Shown here piece by piece: positions 47,906 through 58,981 of a stretch of DNA of 64,000 nt; within the stretch, counting starts at the first letter, position 1; each line of letters starts with the position of its first letter. The DNA lies in NCBI RefSeq assembly GCF_905475345.1, contig NC_066590.1, positions 9,237,001-9,301,000 of the forward strand. Reading direction: 5' to 3'. Made by a program: the position numbers and the translations under genes. This DNA is from Vespula vulgaris. Lineage: Eukaryota; Arthropoda; Insecta; Hymenoptera; Vespidae. The notes under the pieces are model-generated. The model ran no database searches and had not been told where the DNA came from. It saw only the letters and a list, made by a program, of their open reading frames with translations.

Positions 47906-50153
47906 AAGAAGAAACGAACGACGAAATTTTATGACGATGATGAAGATGTTGAACTTACAGGAGACAGTAAGTCGAATGCAGGTGAGCGAAGAGATGTGTA
48001 CCTGACGGAGTACGAGGCTCGTTTGAGGACCACGGTGAAGGAGGTTCCGATGTCTTACAAAGTCGAGGGAACGAAGCCGAGCATGTGTGCCCCTTCGAGA
48101 ATCGAGAATCAAGCTTCGAGAATTGCGAGCTACACTATAAGCGACTAGTGGTGGGAGACTTTCGATTTGCTTCGCGCAAACCACATGGATCTCTTGTATA
48201 TTTTACCTCTTTGCCTTATTACCCCACCCTTCTCTGTTCTATTCCACCCCTTCTCTCTCCTTCTCCTCTTTCCTCTCTCCTTTCCTCCCTCATCGCCACC
48301 ACCACCACCATCAACGCCATCACCATCACTAATAACACAATATAAAATCGTGCTATTAAAAATATTTCGATTAAAACGAATTTTAAATAGTCCTTTTACC
48401 AACGAATTCGTGTCAAATTTTTTTGAAATTCAATGAAGCAATCGATCTCATCGTGTTCCATTTTCGATATTGTTCGTGATCAAGGTCAAATAATAAACAA
48501 ATCGATAATGGACGGTATAATGAGATTAACGACTTTGTGAATTATTAATGAGACTAATCTACTATTCGGTTAAATTTGAATAATATATTATTGCGCAAAG
48601 CTTATTAGTCACATATTAAAGAGGTCTCTAATAAAAATTAAAAGTATATAATTATAGGGGTAATGATGATTACCTAGAAACGACTTTTTTTTTCTATTTT
48701 TCAAATTTGATTTTTATTTTTATTTTTATATAATGACGTGTGTATATATCATCTCATATTACTCGTATGAAATGTCCATTATAAGACAATTAGTTTTTAT
48801 GAATTTAATTCCTTTTTTTATTAATTTATCTATGGTATTTTTATATTTAAAAAACGTCTTGTCCATGCAAGTGTCTCTCTCTCTTTCTCTCTCTTTATTT
48901 TTATTCATTGTTTTTTTATTCAATGATAAAGGAAAGAAAACATAATATTTTTTCATCAAAGAACGTTCGGTAGAAAGTAAACCCATCGAGCTAGTTTATA
49001 AAATCTTTACGTAATACTTCGTTAAAGTAATCGTTTCCAATCATAACAACTTTTCCCAACAACGCTAATTGTGATTGTTCATCGGCACGAAACACCTTCT
49101 TGCTAATTAAGAACGTTCACCGACATTGATCGTAAAAATTCAATTCGAGTTACCGTCCTTTCACCTTGACCGTAATCTTGATATACTATTTACCATTTCA
49201 CGATAGAAAATTGTCGATAGAAAAATTTTCTAACAATTAATTTCAGCATCGAATAGCGATCGATATCGATCGATAGAAATACACGAACGCAAATAAAACT
49301 TTCATCTCAATTATGTTATTATAATAAAAGTAATTTGTTCAAGTATTTCATTATCTATCCTGTCTATTACTATTCGCTCTGAATACAACGTAGCGAATTT
49401 TCAGACACGCTTTTCAATTCGGTGCACGAAAACCTCGATAGAAAGGATCAAGGACTCAAATCGGTTTTCGAATGCATTCGGCGCAACTTCGGCACTGGCG
49501 CAGTATAGTTGTTGTGTCGTTCATGCTACCGTCAAATAATTCTACCTACATATATACAGATTCTACGTGCACGCATTATTTTACTGCTCATCTTTTTCAC
49601 CGAATTCGCCATTACGCAAGCAAACGAATGAACACGTCCTGTTAGATCGTTCATTCAAATGCGTCGCGAGTCAACGAACTTGTTCGATATTTTTTCTCTC
49701 TTTATATTTTTCTCTCTTTCTTTTTCTTTTTTTTTTTTATTTTTTTTCTTTTTTTTCAGACTTACGCTTACGAAATTCTTACCAAGTCGAAATTCTTAAG
49801 TAGTAGCGAACGACCTATGTACGTATTTTGACAAACGATTTGCTTGACATCTCATGGCTAACATCTTTTTGTTGGATCGTTAATAAATAAAGAATTACGT
49901 GACACCAATGAATACATAATTTTCTTTTAAAATCGTCTCACGAAACAAATTTATGTTTATTATACAACTTTTTAATTAAAATGAATTAAACTTAGATTAA
50001 ATTTATGGAATAACGAAGAAAACAAATTAATACTAACGTTCGTACGAAAGTTACATCGATCTTTAAAAACAAACGAGGATTTATTATTTTCGAAACAGTT
50101 TCTGTTATCTAGGTTGACATAATGGACTGATAAGGGAAATATTTTAACGTCTT

Positions 50154-50399
50154 CTATATCCCGTTAATCCGGTTAATTGAATCTTGAATCGAATCGTTGG
50201 GTTTATTATGCAAAAGTAATATAATCGTTTTTAACGAGTTATGAGGGACGAAGTATAGATCGTTCAAAAAGTTTCTAATGTCTGCTCGATCGGCATGGCA
50301 TGAGTCTCGGATATGACGAAACGTAGGGATTTGTCTAGTAAAGTAGTAAACTATAACGATGTGGTCAGACAATCTTTTCAACTCGTAGAGTGGTGCCAC
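50154..50399 (-). CDS. Possible ORF, 81 residues, unrecognised
   Basis: The frame starts MAPLYELKRLSDHIVIVYYF and ends SINRINGI. Amino-acid composition is balanced and codon use varied, unlike neighbouring artefact frames. The APLYEL start faintly recalls retroelement polymerases, but the rest does not fit, so I do not call a transposon. It may be a decayed coding fragment or chance. Confidence 0.2.
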   Translation of the reverse strand: MAPLYELKRLSDHIVIVYYFTRQIPTFRHIRDSCHADRADIRNFLNDLYFVPHNSLKTIILLLHNKPNDSIQDSINRINGI

Positions 50400-50748
50400 G
50401 TAGCGTTACGACGTTAAAATACGAGCGGCATCTCAAACGTTCAAGAACGCTCGTGTATAACTTTCCAACGAAAGAGAGAGTCCGACTGACTCCTCTCATT
50501 CTCTTGTGATCATCCAAACACTTAAGTAGGAGTAAAAACGAGAACAGGATCTTCTAGAGTGTCTTACGTAACGTGACACGTAAGATGATATCACATGGAT
50601 TATATGATATCAACCAATATGACATCCCAAAAGTCGACAACTTCGAAAAACTTCAATTGATCTCTTTTCAAGATCCTATCGAAGGTTCGAACACGGTTCG
50701 TTAACCCGGAATCGCTTTTCGCTTTTTATGACATTTTAAAAAAACTTG

Positions 50749-50784
<36 letters not shown>

Positions 50785-50801
50785 TTTACTTATTTACTTA
50801 C
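50749..50801. repeat. (TTAC)n microsatellite
   Basis: Tetranucleotide array of about 13 copies, the last few reading TTAT/TTAC. The motif contains CTTAC, so on minus it offers many false splice-donor matches. Confidence 0.95.
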
Positions 50802-51603
50802 CCCGCGTGGCCTTCGCGAAAAAAAATATTACACACTGCTCCGATATCGATAATTAAGGAAAACGATTCACGTACGTAGAATCACGTTCGATTTCCGCAA
50901 TTCACGTGACTCGTTACTCATTCATTTAACGTCGATTTAAATGTCGAAGAATATTCTACTTTGTTTTCGACACTCAACGTAGAAAGTTTCAACTAGTAGT
51001 TAATTGACGAGAGAAATTTTTTGATACGCGTACCTCGAACGAATGTCGATGATCGATCGCGGCTTTCTTAATGCGACATTTTTATGCAAACCTTTCGATA
51101 GTTACGATGGTGTCGATCGTATATTACAAATATTATTATTTCTTATTTTAAAAGATAAATGGATTTTTTTTCTTTTTTTTTTAACGTCACAGTGATCCTC
51201 AAGGAAAGTATCGCGATACCGTAGCGGACCGATCGTGCCGTCTAAATAATACGTATTAGAGATTGTTAATAACGTCAAGAGACTTTCATAAATGAAACTT
51301 TCTACGAGAGTAACAGCGATGATCCTTCTCTTCCTCTCGTAAAGCTTACTCGTAAAGCTCGGTCTCACTCTGACAGTGTTTCTCAACCAATACAACCGAG
51401 AACACACTTCCTTATCTCTTTTTCTCTTTTTCTCTGTCTCTCTTGCTCAAGAAAGATTAAAATGAAAAAATCGTGACACTGCACTCGTCGCTACACGAAG
51501 GGGCACTCTACTCTACTCAGTGTCCAATAGAAAACCGGTTAACCAATCTAAGTGAATATATAAATTCGCGAAATTATTGAGTCGATCTCTCGAAATCAAT
51601 TGA

Positions 51604-51798
51604 TTATTGCTCGATCGATTGATCGATCGATCGAACGAACGAACGACGAGGCCGACTTCGAGTTAGCGCGCCGGCTACGGAGCCGATAGTTCGACACTTA
51701 ATACACGTCGCTTCGCCGTCGACGGAATAAAGCCGGACGAGTAGACTCGCGAGAAGGAAAGTCGTCATGGGGAAATTGGTCAGCCGACAAAACGACAA
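51604..51798 (-). CDS. Possible signal-peptide exon or ORF in CpG-rich DNA
   Basis: From an internal ATG at 51768 the frame reads MTTFLLASLLVRLYSVDGEA, a plausible secretion signal, then CIKCRTIGSVAGALTRSR and a low-complexity end caused by a GATC/CGAA repeat. It could be the first exon of a further minus-strand gene whose other exons I could not find, or a CpG-rich promoter patch read as protein. Confidence 0.22.
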   Translation of the reverse strand: MSFCRLTNFPMTTFLLASLLVRLYSVDGEATCIKCRTIGSVAGALTRSRPRRSFVRSIDQSIEQ

Positions 51799-52182
51799 CT
51801 ATGTCTCGCACGACCCACGAATTTTATATAGTAATTATACAATATATGTTTGTCAATACATCCTACGATTTATATACTCCTATAATCTTGCAAATAAATA
51901 AAAATAAAGAATGAAGTATTACCAATAATAACACTGCATTAAATAACGTTTAACACTAAAGATTTCACTTATTACACGTGTATCGACTTTCTTTTTTCTT
52001 TTTCTTTCCTTTCTCTTCTTTTTTTCTTTTCGAAATTTTCACATATTACGAATGATCTCGTAACCATAAATATTATTTCTAACTTATATTGATTATTATA
52101 TCAATGATATTTGTAATTAAGTTTGAGTGGTGCGAATGATAAATATGAGTTTTGAATTTCACGCTAAATTCTTCAAAGAATT

Positions 52183-52186
52183 AATA

Positions 52187-52222
<36 letters not shown>

Positions 52223-52230
52223 TATTAATA

Positions 52231-52267
<37 letters not shown>
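52183..52267. repeat. Two adjacent AATAGT(AT)n blocks forming long palindromes
   Basis: AATAGT at 52183, an AT run, ACTATT at 52221-52226, then AATAGT again at 52227 and a second AT run to about 52267. The first block is a perfect inverted repeat able to fold into a hairpin or cruciform. Confidence 0.9.
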
Positions 52268-52269
<2 letters not shown>

Positions 52270-52495
52270 TATACATATATACAATATCATAAACGATATT
52301 AATGTTTTATCTATTGATTAACGATTTTAACAATTCTTGCTGCTATACTTTCGAACTAAAACGTTCGAAAGTTTTATTTAAATTCTTCCTTCTGTTTCCC
52401 ATGAAACTAAAGGAAGAAATTTTACTCTTCTAAGAAAAGATGAATTATCGGCGTGACTAACATACTACTATGTTCATATTGCCGATAGCACTTAC

Positions 52496-52798
52496 ATTCG
52501 AATGTGCGTAGTCACTTTCACGGATGTCTAACTCGGATGCTTTTAAAGTTTGTATTTTCATTCTTTCTTCTTTTTTTTTCTTTTTTCTTTTAGAAGAATG
52601 TGACTCCGATAGGACGATTTCATTTTCAACTTCTCATCTTCACCAAGATAGATCTTTTATGTAAGATCTTCTCTTAGAATAAACCTGTCGAGCCTGAGTT
52701 TTGTCTTCTTCGATCGACCGTATAATCCGAATAAATATGTCGTCCTTAACTTTCTCCGCACTGCGAAACTTCCTATTCGTAACGTCGTCGCCCGCCAT
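52496..52798 (-). CDS. Two candidate coding exons of an unidentified minus-strand gene
   Basis: Exon-like block 1 (52685..52798) opens with ATG and reads MAGDDVTNRKFRSAEKVKDD, then IFIRIIRSIEEDKTQARQ, meeting a CAG/GTTTAT donor. Block 2 (52496..52561) opens MKIQTLKASELDIRESDYAH and reaches AAT/GTAAGT, a strong donor, at phase 0. Both are richer in GC than the flanks and read like real protein. I could not join them convincingly (no pyrimidine tract for an acceptor between them) and found no downstream exon. They could be alternative first exons. On plus the same DNA shows a good acceptor at about 52590-52593 and a donor near 52660, so the strand itself is uncertain. Confidence 0.28.
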
Positions 52799-53204
52799 TA
52801 AAGTCTTTTACGAGATATCGAGACAAATAAGATATAAAAGAGGAACCTCGTTATGGCAATCGTAATAGATCATTATGCGTATACGTACCCACGTAAGTAT
52901 TATACTTACATGTGTGGTATTGCATCGATCAATGCTATGTGGTAAAAGTTTATCATCACAAAGTCCACTGCATATTTTTTCTTCGTATATAATTAGGTAT
53001 ACGAATAGAAATGGAAACATACGTTAGTATGTAAGAACAGAACTCAATCGATCGTTAACACTTTCGTGAGCTAGATTAACTGTACAAAGTTCGATCGGTC
53101 AAACGAAACTGGATATTATTATTTTACTTTGGATTTTGTTGTTTTATTAATGTCCTGTTCCTAATATTTTTTTTACACTTTTTTTCTTATACGACGGGAC
53201 GATT

Positions 53205-53239
<35 letters not shown>

Positions 53240-56200
53240 GAAGGCCTTCAACATCGAACAAGTTCTTTTTCGTTTTACTTATCGTGAAAGTTAATTCAAT
53301 ATCTTTCCGTTTCTTTTTTCTTTTCTCTTTTTTTTTTTACACATTCCTAATACAAGATTTAATCGATTATCATGCACACTGAAGGATTCTATTACACTAT
53401 AATAATTTCTTTCACTCTTTCACACAAGCTTTTCTTCATAAGGTGCATCATTATAATTAGTATTCACGTTTCTTGGAGTATATCAAGAAATCTTACTGTC
53501 GAAACGAGTCAATTTTACACGTTAATTAGACGAGACATTGCTAGTTCAATCTTTCGTCATAAGTTTGTAAAGTTTCGTGAATAATATCACATATATGTAT
53601 TAGTGTATATATATGTGTATATATATATATGTATGTGTGTAGGTATATAAAACTAGTAAACGTTTTTAATTAAAAGAATAATTTTCTTCTTTTTCGTTTT
53701 CTTCTTCTTGTTTTTAATTTGCTTTGATTAAACCTTCCGCATATGATTATCACTCGTTCGTTAATTTCGTGTAATAAAATGAAGGAATGTTGGTAAGCGT
53801 CGAATGAGAAAACATATCCACGTGCGATCTCGATAAGATATATCGATGTGTGCGTTTGTTGCGAGTTAATAAAACGACGCTTATGGGACTGGCTCATAAT
53901 GACATGCAGTTAGAAAGCGGGCTGACTATCTAGGGGTCATGGAGCAAAAGATCAGACGAATCGCGATATCTTACATAACATCTGACTACCAGAACGTATA
54001 GAAAATGAAAGAAGTAAAAGTGAAGTCCTATTTTATTTATTACGAAGTAATGAATCTTTTGAATGCAGGACCTTTTTGCTAGTACTAAATCTTCGATCTT
54101 AGAACTGTATTACATCATCGTTTGTTTAACATCTGTTGTTTTTCTTCCGATCTTGTAATTCGTCTGAAAGGTTTACGATGCGAAAGATGAAAGATTCTAA
54201 GAGGATCAAAGGACAGCAAAGAGTTGTTTCTAACGTCTGTCAAAACGTACGTATGTGACTGAATATAAATAATTAATTACTTGCAAAAGTAAATAATAAA
54301 TATTACATGAATATTTAAAATGAAATTTTCAATTGATCGTTCCAAAGTATTTTTAATTATACGCATACTTCGTCGTTCGCTTCGATTGATTTATTGTCAC
54401 GAAAAAAAAAGAAAAAGAAAACGAAAACATTTCTTTTTATCATTACGACATCAATTGAGATTAAATACATATTTCTCTATTTTTTTATTTTTCATTAATT
54501 CAAGTTCGATCTCTTATTGGCCAAATACCACAGTACGTTCCTCTTATTCGTCCTTCTCGACGCCATTACAAATTCTTATTAAAATTCATCACGACGATCA
54601 TAAAATTCTTACATTCAGATTCAATTTGCTGTACGTTTTTTTTCTTTCTTCTTTTTTTTATATTTTTCATTCAAATAAAAAGTCTAAGTCAGTAACCGGT
54701 TAACTTCTTTCATGTTTTTATATTATGGCGATAAGTAACGTAGCATTATGGAATTTTTTACACAAGAATGTTATCTATATTTCAGAGATAATTACGAAAG
54801 AAAATTTTATTCTTTAATATCTTAAATGATCGATAATAGTTTTTCTCTTCTTCGTCGACATTTCGTTGTCCCTTTTTATTTTCTTTTTTTCTTCTTTTTA
54901 ATAATGTCAATAGTTATGTTTACATATTTAAAGTCAAAGACGAGTTTTTGCTGAGAACGAACTTGTATTTATGTTAGAAAAGGAGATTCTAGAACACGGC
55001 GATCAACTATATGTACATAACGATCCTCTTGAAAATGATACATAGATCTTCTCGTGGCAAAGCTATCTCAAGGATAGAGGTCATGATCTTAGTGGTCTAC
55101 TTGCGATATTATCATAAAGAGAATCCTTGTTCAAAGTCGCCGAGAGGTATGCATACTCGACCTACTTATAAATATTATTCACTGAAATCTCTAGTTTCTG
55201 TAAATTTAACCCCCACAGTACTTTACAACCATGTGATTTTTTGCAATACACGTTTTCAAATCTTATATAATTTCTTATTTGCTAATAATTGCTTATATAG
55301 CTTGACTACTCATCAACCGATCTTCAAGGCTCTCGATCAGTCTTGTTCCATTTAAGATGAGTTTTTTCTTGACTTGTTACTATCATCAGGTTACAAATAT
55401 TGGATATGTGTGTGTGTGTGTGTAAAAGCTGGAGGAAAAAAAGTACTTTTTTTTATCGCTGACGACATCCTACATAATTGATCTATGTTGATGGTGGATC
55501 AGACACGTTTACTATTACTACGTCACCGAAAATGACGAAATGTTAATGACGAAAGAGTTATTAGTTTTTGATGCATAATTATCCGCGAGAGTTGTTTTTA
55601 ATCTTAAGATTAACTAAATAGTTCAACTTAATTTATCGCACCTAGATATACAAGATTAGGAGTATCGAAAGAAAATAGAAATCAAACGGATGTCATGATT
55701 TTAAATAAATCGATATATTATGTACACGATGAAATAATCTGGCAAAGTCTTCTTCTTTTTTTCCTTTTTTTTTGAATTATTAATATAAAAAAGCCTAAAT
55801 TCGTGTATTTATAATTTTGCCTAGAGCTCTTATTATATTTTTGTCCAATACAAATGAAATGTTATTTTAGATTAGGAAAGTAGATAGGCTACTCTTAATT
55901 TGGTATTAATTTATGACTAAACGTTAGATATCTTACAAAAATAAAATTCTAATACGCAATGGCTAGATTGATAAATATTAATAATATATAATTCAAAATC
56001 TTTCTGTATATTTGTGATTTCTTTGTAACCATAATTTAACTTATGTTTTATCCATGTTATCATACATGATGGGAAATATATTAATAATGTAATGAATATG
56101 AATACTATTATATTCATCAAAGAATTAATGCGATGCGAAGGTCGAACCTTATCATTTTTATGAAAAAATGTATGTAATACTTATAACGACAAGAGAAATA

Positions 56201-57272
56201 TAAAAAAAAAATACTTATTTTCAGAATTAATCTCGTTATAAGAATGAATTAAGTTTACGCACTATCTTTGAATCCTATGGAAAAATAAGAGAGTTGTATC
56301 TAAATCGTAAATGGCGAGGGTCAGTCAACGACCTTCGTTCAACAAAAATGGAACTTTCTTTCGATGTGGAAAGTGAATGGCCTTCGAGATCGTGATTTTA
56401 TCACATGTTACTAACTGGTACTATTCGAATAGAATCGATCGATAAATTATCTATTATTGTATAAGACGCCCTTCGTACTTATTTATTAGCAATTAATTTT
56501 ATCTAATTATATATAAAAGAAAAAATATAATCAGTCGATAGTTATAGGGACTCATGAAATCAATTTTTTCAATAGTTACTATGAAATCATAAAATCAATT
56601 AATTTTTCTTTAATTTTACGTTTAATGCTTCCTTGAAACATTTATTTTTACAATTAATTAAATATTTGTATGATTTCCTACTTATGTCTCCTTTATTTTT
56701 TTTTTCTATTTGTCGACGATACACAACAATGATACTTTCACGGTTCGCCAAGCGTACGATTACGTTAGCATACGAATGTATACAAGCAAGAACGTTGAAC
56801 GTAGGTGGTAGGCATCGTAAACGTGCGGAAGAAAATGATCTTCCGGACGATAGTCGGATACACTCATAGGTCAAACGGTGAAACGTGCTTTCACTCTTGT
56901 TGTCTATGATCGAACATTATATTTACGAAGTACATATATTATCATTGATTCGTATAGATAGTTCTTTCGTTTCTAAAAACGAATACATTCACAGATTGAT
57001 TATTAACGATTTTTTTTACCAGTTTACTCGTTAATCGATCAATCATACTTTGTCGCTTCGTCAAGAACCACGAGAAGATACTTAAATTAATAATAATAAT
57101 AATTTTTCTACATATATTCATTTATATATATATACATAAAAAGTTAATCTATTAATTGAAAGTATTAATATGAATATATATGATAAATTATATGGAAATC
57201 ATGTGCAGCGATGGACATATTCCATAGTATATGATAAAGAATAAAAATTTTATATATGTTTAGATATACACG

Positions 57273-57282
<10 letters not shown>

Positions 57283-57337
<55 letters not shown>
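57283..57337. repeat. (TA)n microsatellite
   Basis: Uninterrupted TA run of about 55 bases. Confidence 0.95.
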
Positions 57338-57342
<5 letters not shown>

Positions 57343-57992
57343 TACTTTGTTGCAACAACTCGATCGCTTTCTCCAATCGTTCGTCGATTAAACATACTTA
57401 TTTCCTACTTGTTTATCGATCATTATCGATCGTAAAATTATAAAATTATAATATTAAATATGCATGATTAACTATAACTTTAAAAGCAGAATAACGTTAA
57501 AAATTAGAGAGTATGTCTCTTATGATTATTGTCACCACATGTAATAACATTGTCAAATAGGAATCACCTTCTTTTTCCTGGTAAATAAATAAGACTTCTT
57601 TCTCGAGTCTAGTTATCCGAGTAATATCGTTCTCCTCCTAAGCTCGCGATTCCGACAACGAGACTATCAATTTCACTTTATGATTTCTCTAACACGCATA
57701 ACGATATATAACGTAGATACATAACAAATACACATACATGTAGTAGTTCTCATAACACGTTACATAGGAGACAAACACGTTCTAAAGATTTTTTATTCGG
57801 CGTTACGTGAATGAAAATTATTCTGGGCAAACAGGACGAGACGATTTATTGCTTCTTTGCTTTTTTTCTTTCTTATTTCTTTTATTTTTCTTTTTTTTTC
57901 TCCACTTTGATTATTTCCGGGTTTCCTTACTCCGGAAGCATTTTCTTCGTTACACGTTAGTAACTATGTATCTAAGTATACGTCTGGATATA

Positions 57993-57995
<3 letters not shown>

Positions 57996-58045
<50 letters not shown>
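57996..58045. repeat. (TA)n microsatellite
   Basis: TA run with one TG step near its end. Confidence 0.93.
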
Positions 58046-58770
58046 GCACCTATATGATCGAGAGACATGTCGCACGCGAGCAAATCCGCCCCTTTTAATA
58101 GACGGATCTCAATTCGACGTATGCGTGTACGTATTTATGTATTTATATCAAGGAAACTCTTTTCGTCGATGTTCTTTAATAGATATTGAAAAAAGAAATA
58201 AAAAAAAAGAAAGAAAAGAAAAAGAAAAAGAAGATGAAAGAAAACGAATGAAATAAGAATTTAATAAAACGTCACAGAATGACGTTTAATAAACTGGGAC
58301 AAAGTGAAAGTAAATCTTTGATAAAATAACATTCGTCCTTGTATTATAAATTAATCCGATAATCAGATACGTACGTATGATAGATCCAGTTTGTACCAAT
58401 GTTTAATTCTACATGTCAATGGCAATGAATTTTATATTATATATCTGATAACACAATTTGGTATATGCACGAAATTTATCCATGATTAAATTCAATAAAT
58501 TTTATACTTCGTAAATTGATAAATTTTTAATATTGTTACTACTATTTGAATAAGTTGATCAGTTTCCAAGAAAATATCTATTTCGTAATGATTAATATTG
58601 AGATAAGATGAATTGTTTTATTCCTGTTATATTACAATGAAAGAAATATTGTAAGTACGTGAGTGCGATACGCAGAAAAGATAACGAACAAAAAATGGCA
58701 ATCTGAAGTCGGCGTCATTTTTGTATATTTCTAGTGTTTTTCTTTTTTTTTTTAGTTTTTTTCTTCTAAC

Positions 58771-58843
<73 letters not shown>

Positions 58844-58844
58844 G
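58771..58844. repeat. (AAT)n microsatellite, about 74 bases
   Basis: Perfect AAT array just downstream of the gene H stop codon, possibly inside its 3' UTR. Confidence 0.95.
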
Positions 58845-58981
58845 CACGATTCTATTAAAATGATCTATCCTTTTGAGACTTTTACTAATTATGAAATATA
58901 AAACGACATGTGAGTCCAACAAATATCAAGATTTTCGATAGTCGAATAGAAATGAAAAAGAAATGAATGAGTAATTGAATA

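Larger units (their letters stand above)
47183..48140 (-). other. Putative 5' UTR intron and noncoding first exon of gene G
   Basis: On minus a donor-type CTCCT/GTAAGT sits at 47959/47958 and an acceptor-type TATAG/GTTT near 47183, 51 bases before the ATG. The sequence just right of 47959 is GC-raised up to about 48130, like a first exon. A (TA)n array (47737-47776) and an (AAAC)n array (47873-47905) lie inside. The transcription start was not located. Confidence 0.35.
48141..52495. other. Interval right of gene G, no supported gene
   Basis: Begins with a pyrimidine-rich patch (48210-48320). From about 49380 to 51800 the CpG frequency rises, as in promoter-rich DNA. It includes a minus ORF at 50154-50399, a (TTAC)n array, a minus ORF at 51102-51407, a signal-like minus ORF at 51604-51798 and a GATC/CGAA-repeat stretch near 51612-51645. 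None has a splice partner or family match, so these are recorded only as candidates. Confidence 0.45.
52799..58981. other. AT-rich interval between the exon candidates and gene H
   Basis: About 6 kb with a GA/G run (53204-53241), TA arrays (57283-57337 and 57996-58045), a long AAT array and scattered short frames (53372-53584, 55011-55355 and 56599-56874). None shows domains, splice context or convincing codon use. A slightly GC-raised patch lies at 56740-56880. Confidence 0.5.

Noticed and set aside
47507..48005. Several Tyr/Ile- and Arg/Thr-rich ORFs
   Set aside because: Products of TA, TACA and AAAC microsatellites.
50110..50135. TGGACTGATAAGGGA, resembling part of microRNA miR-184
   Set aside because: Seven central bases of the mature miRNA are missing and I see no hairpin arm, so it is coincidence.
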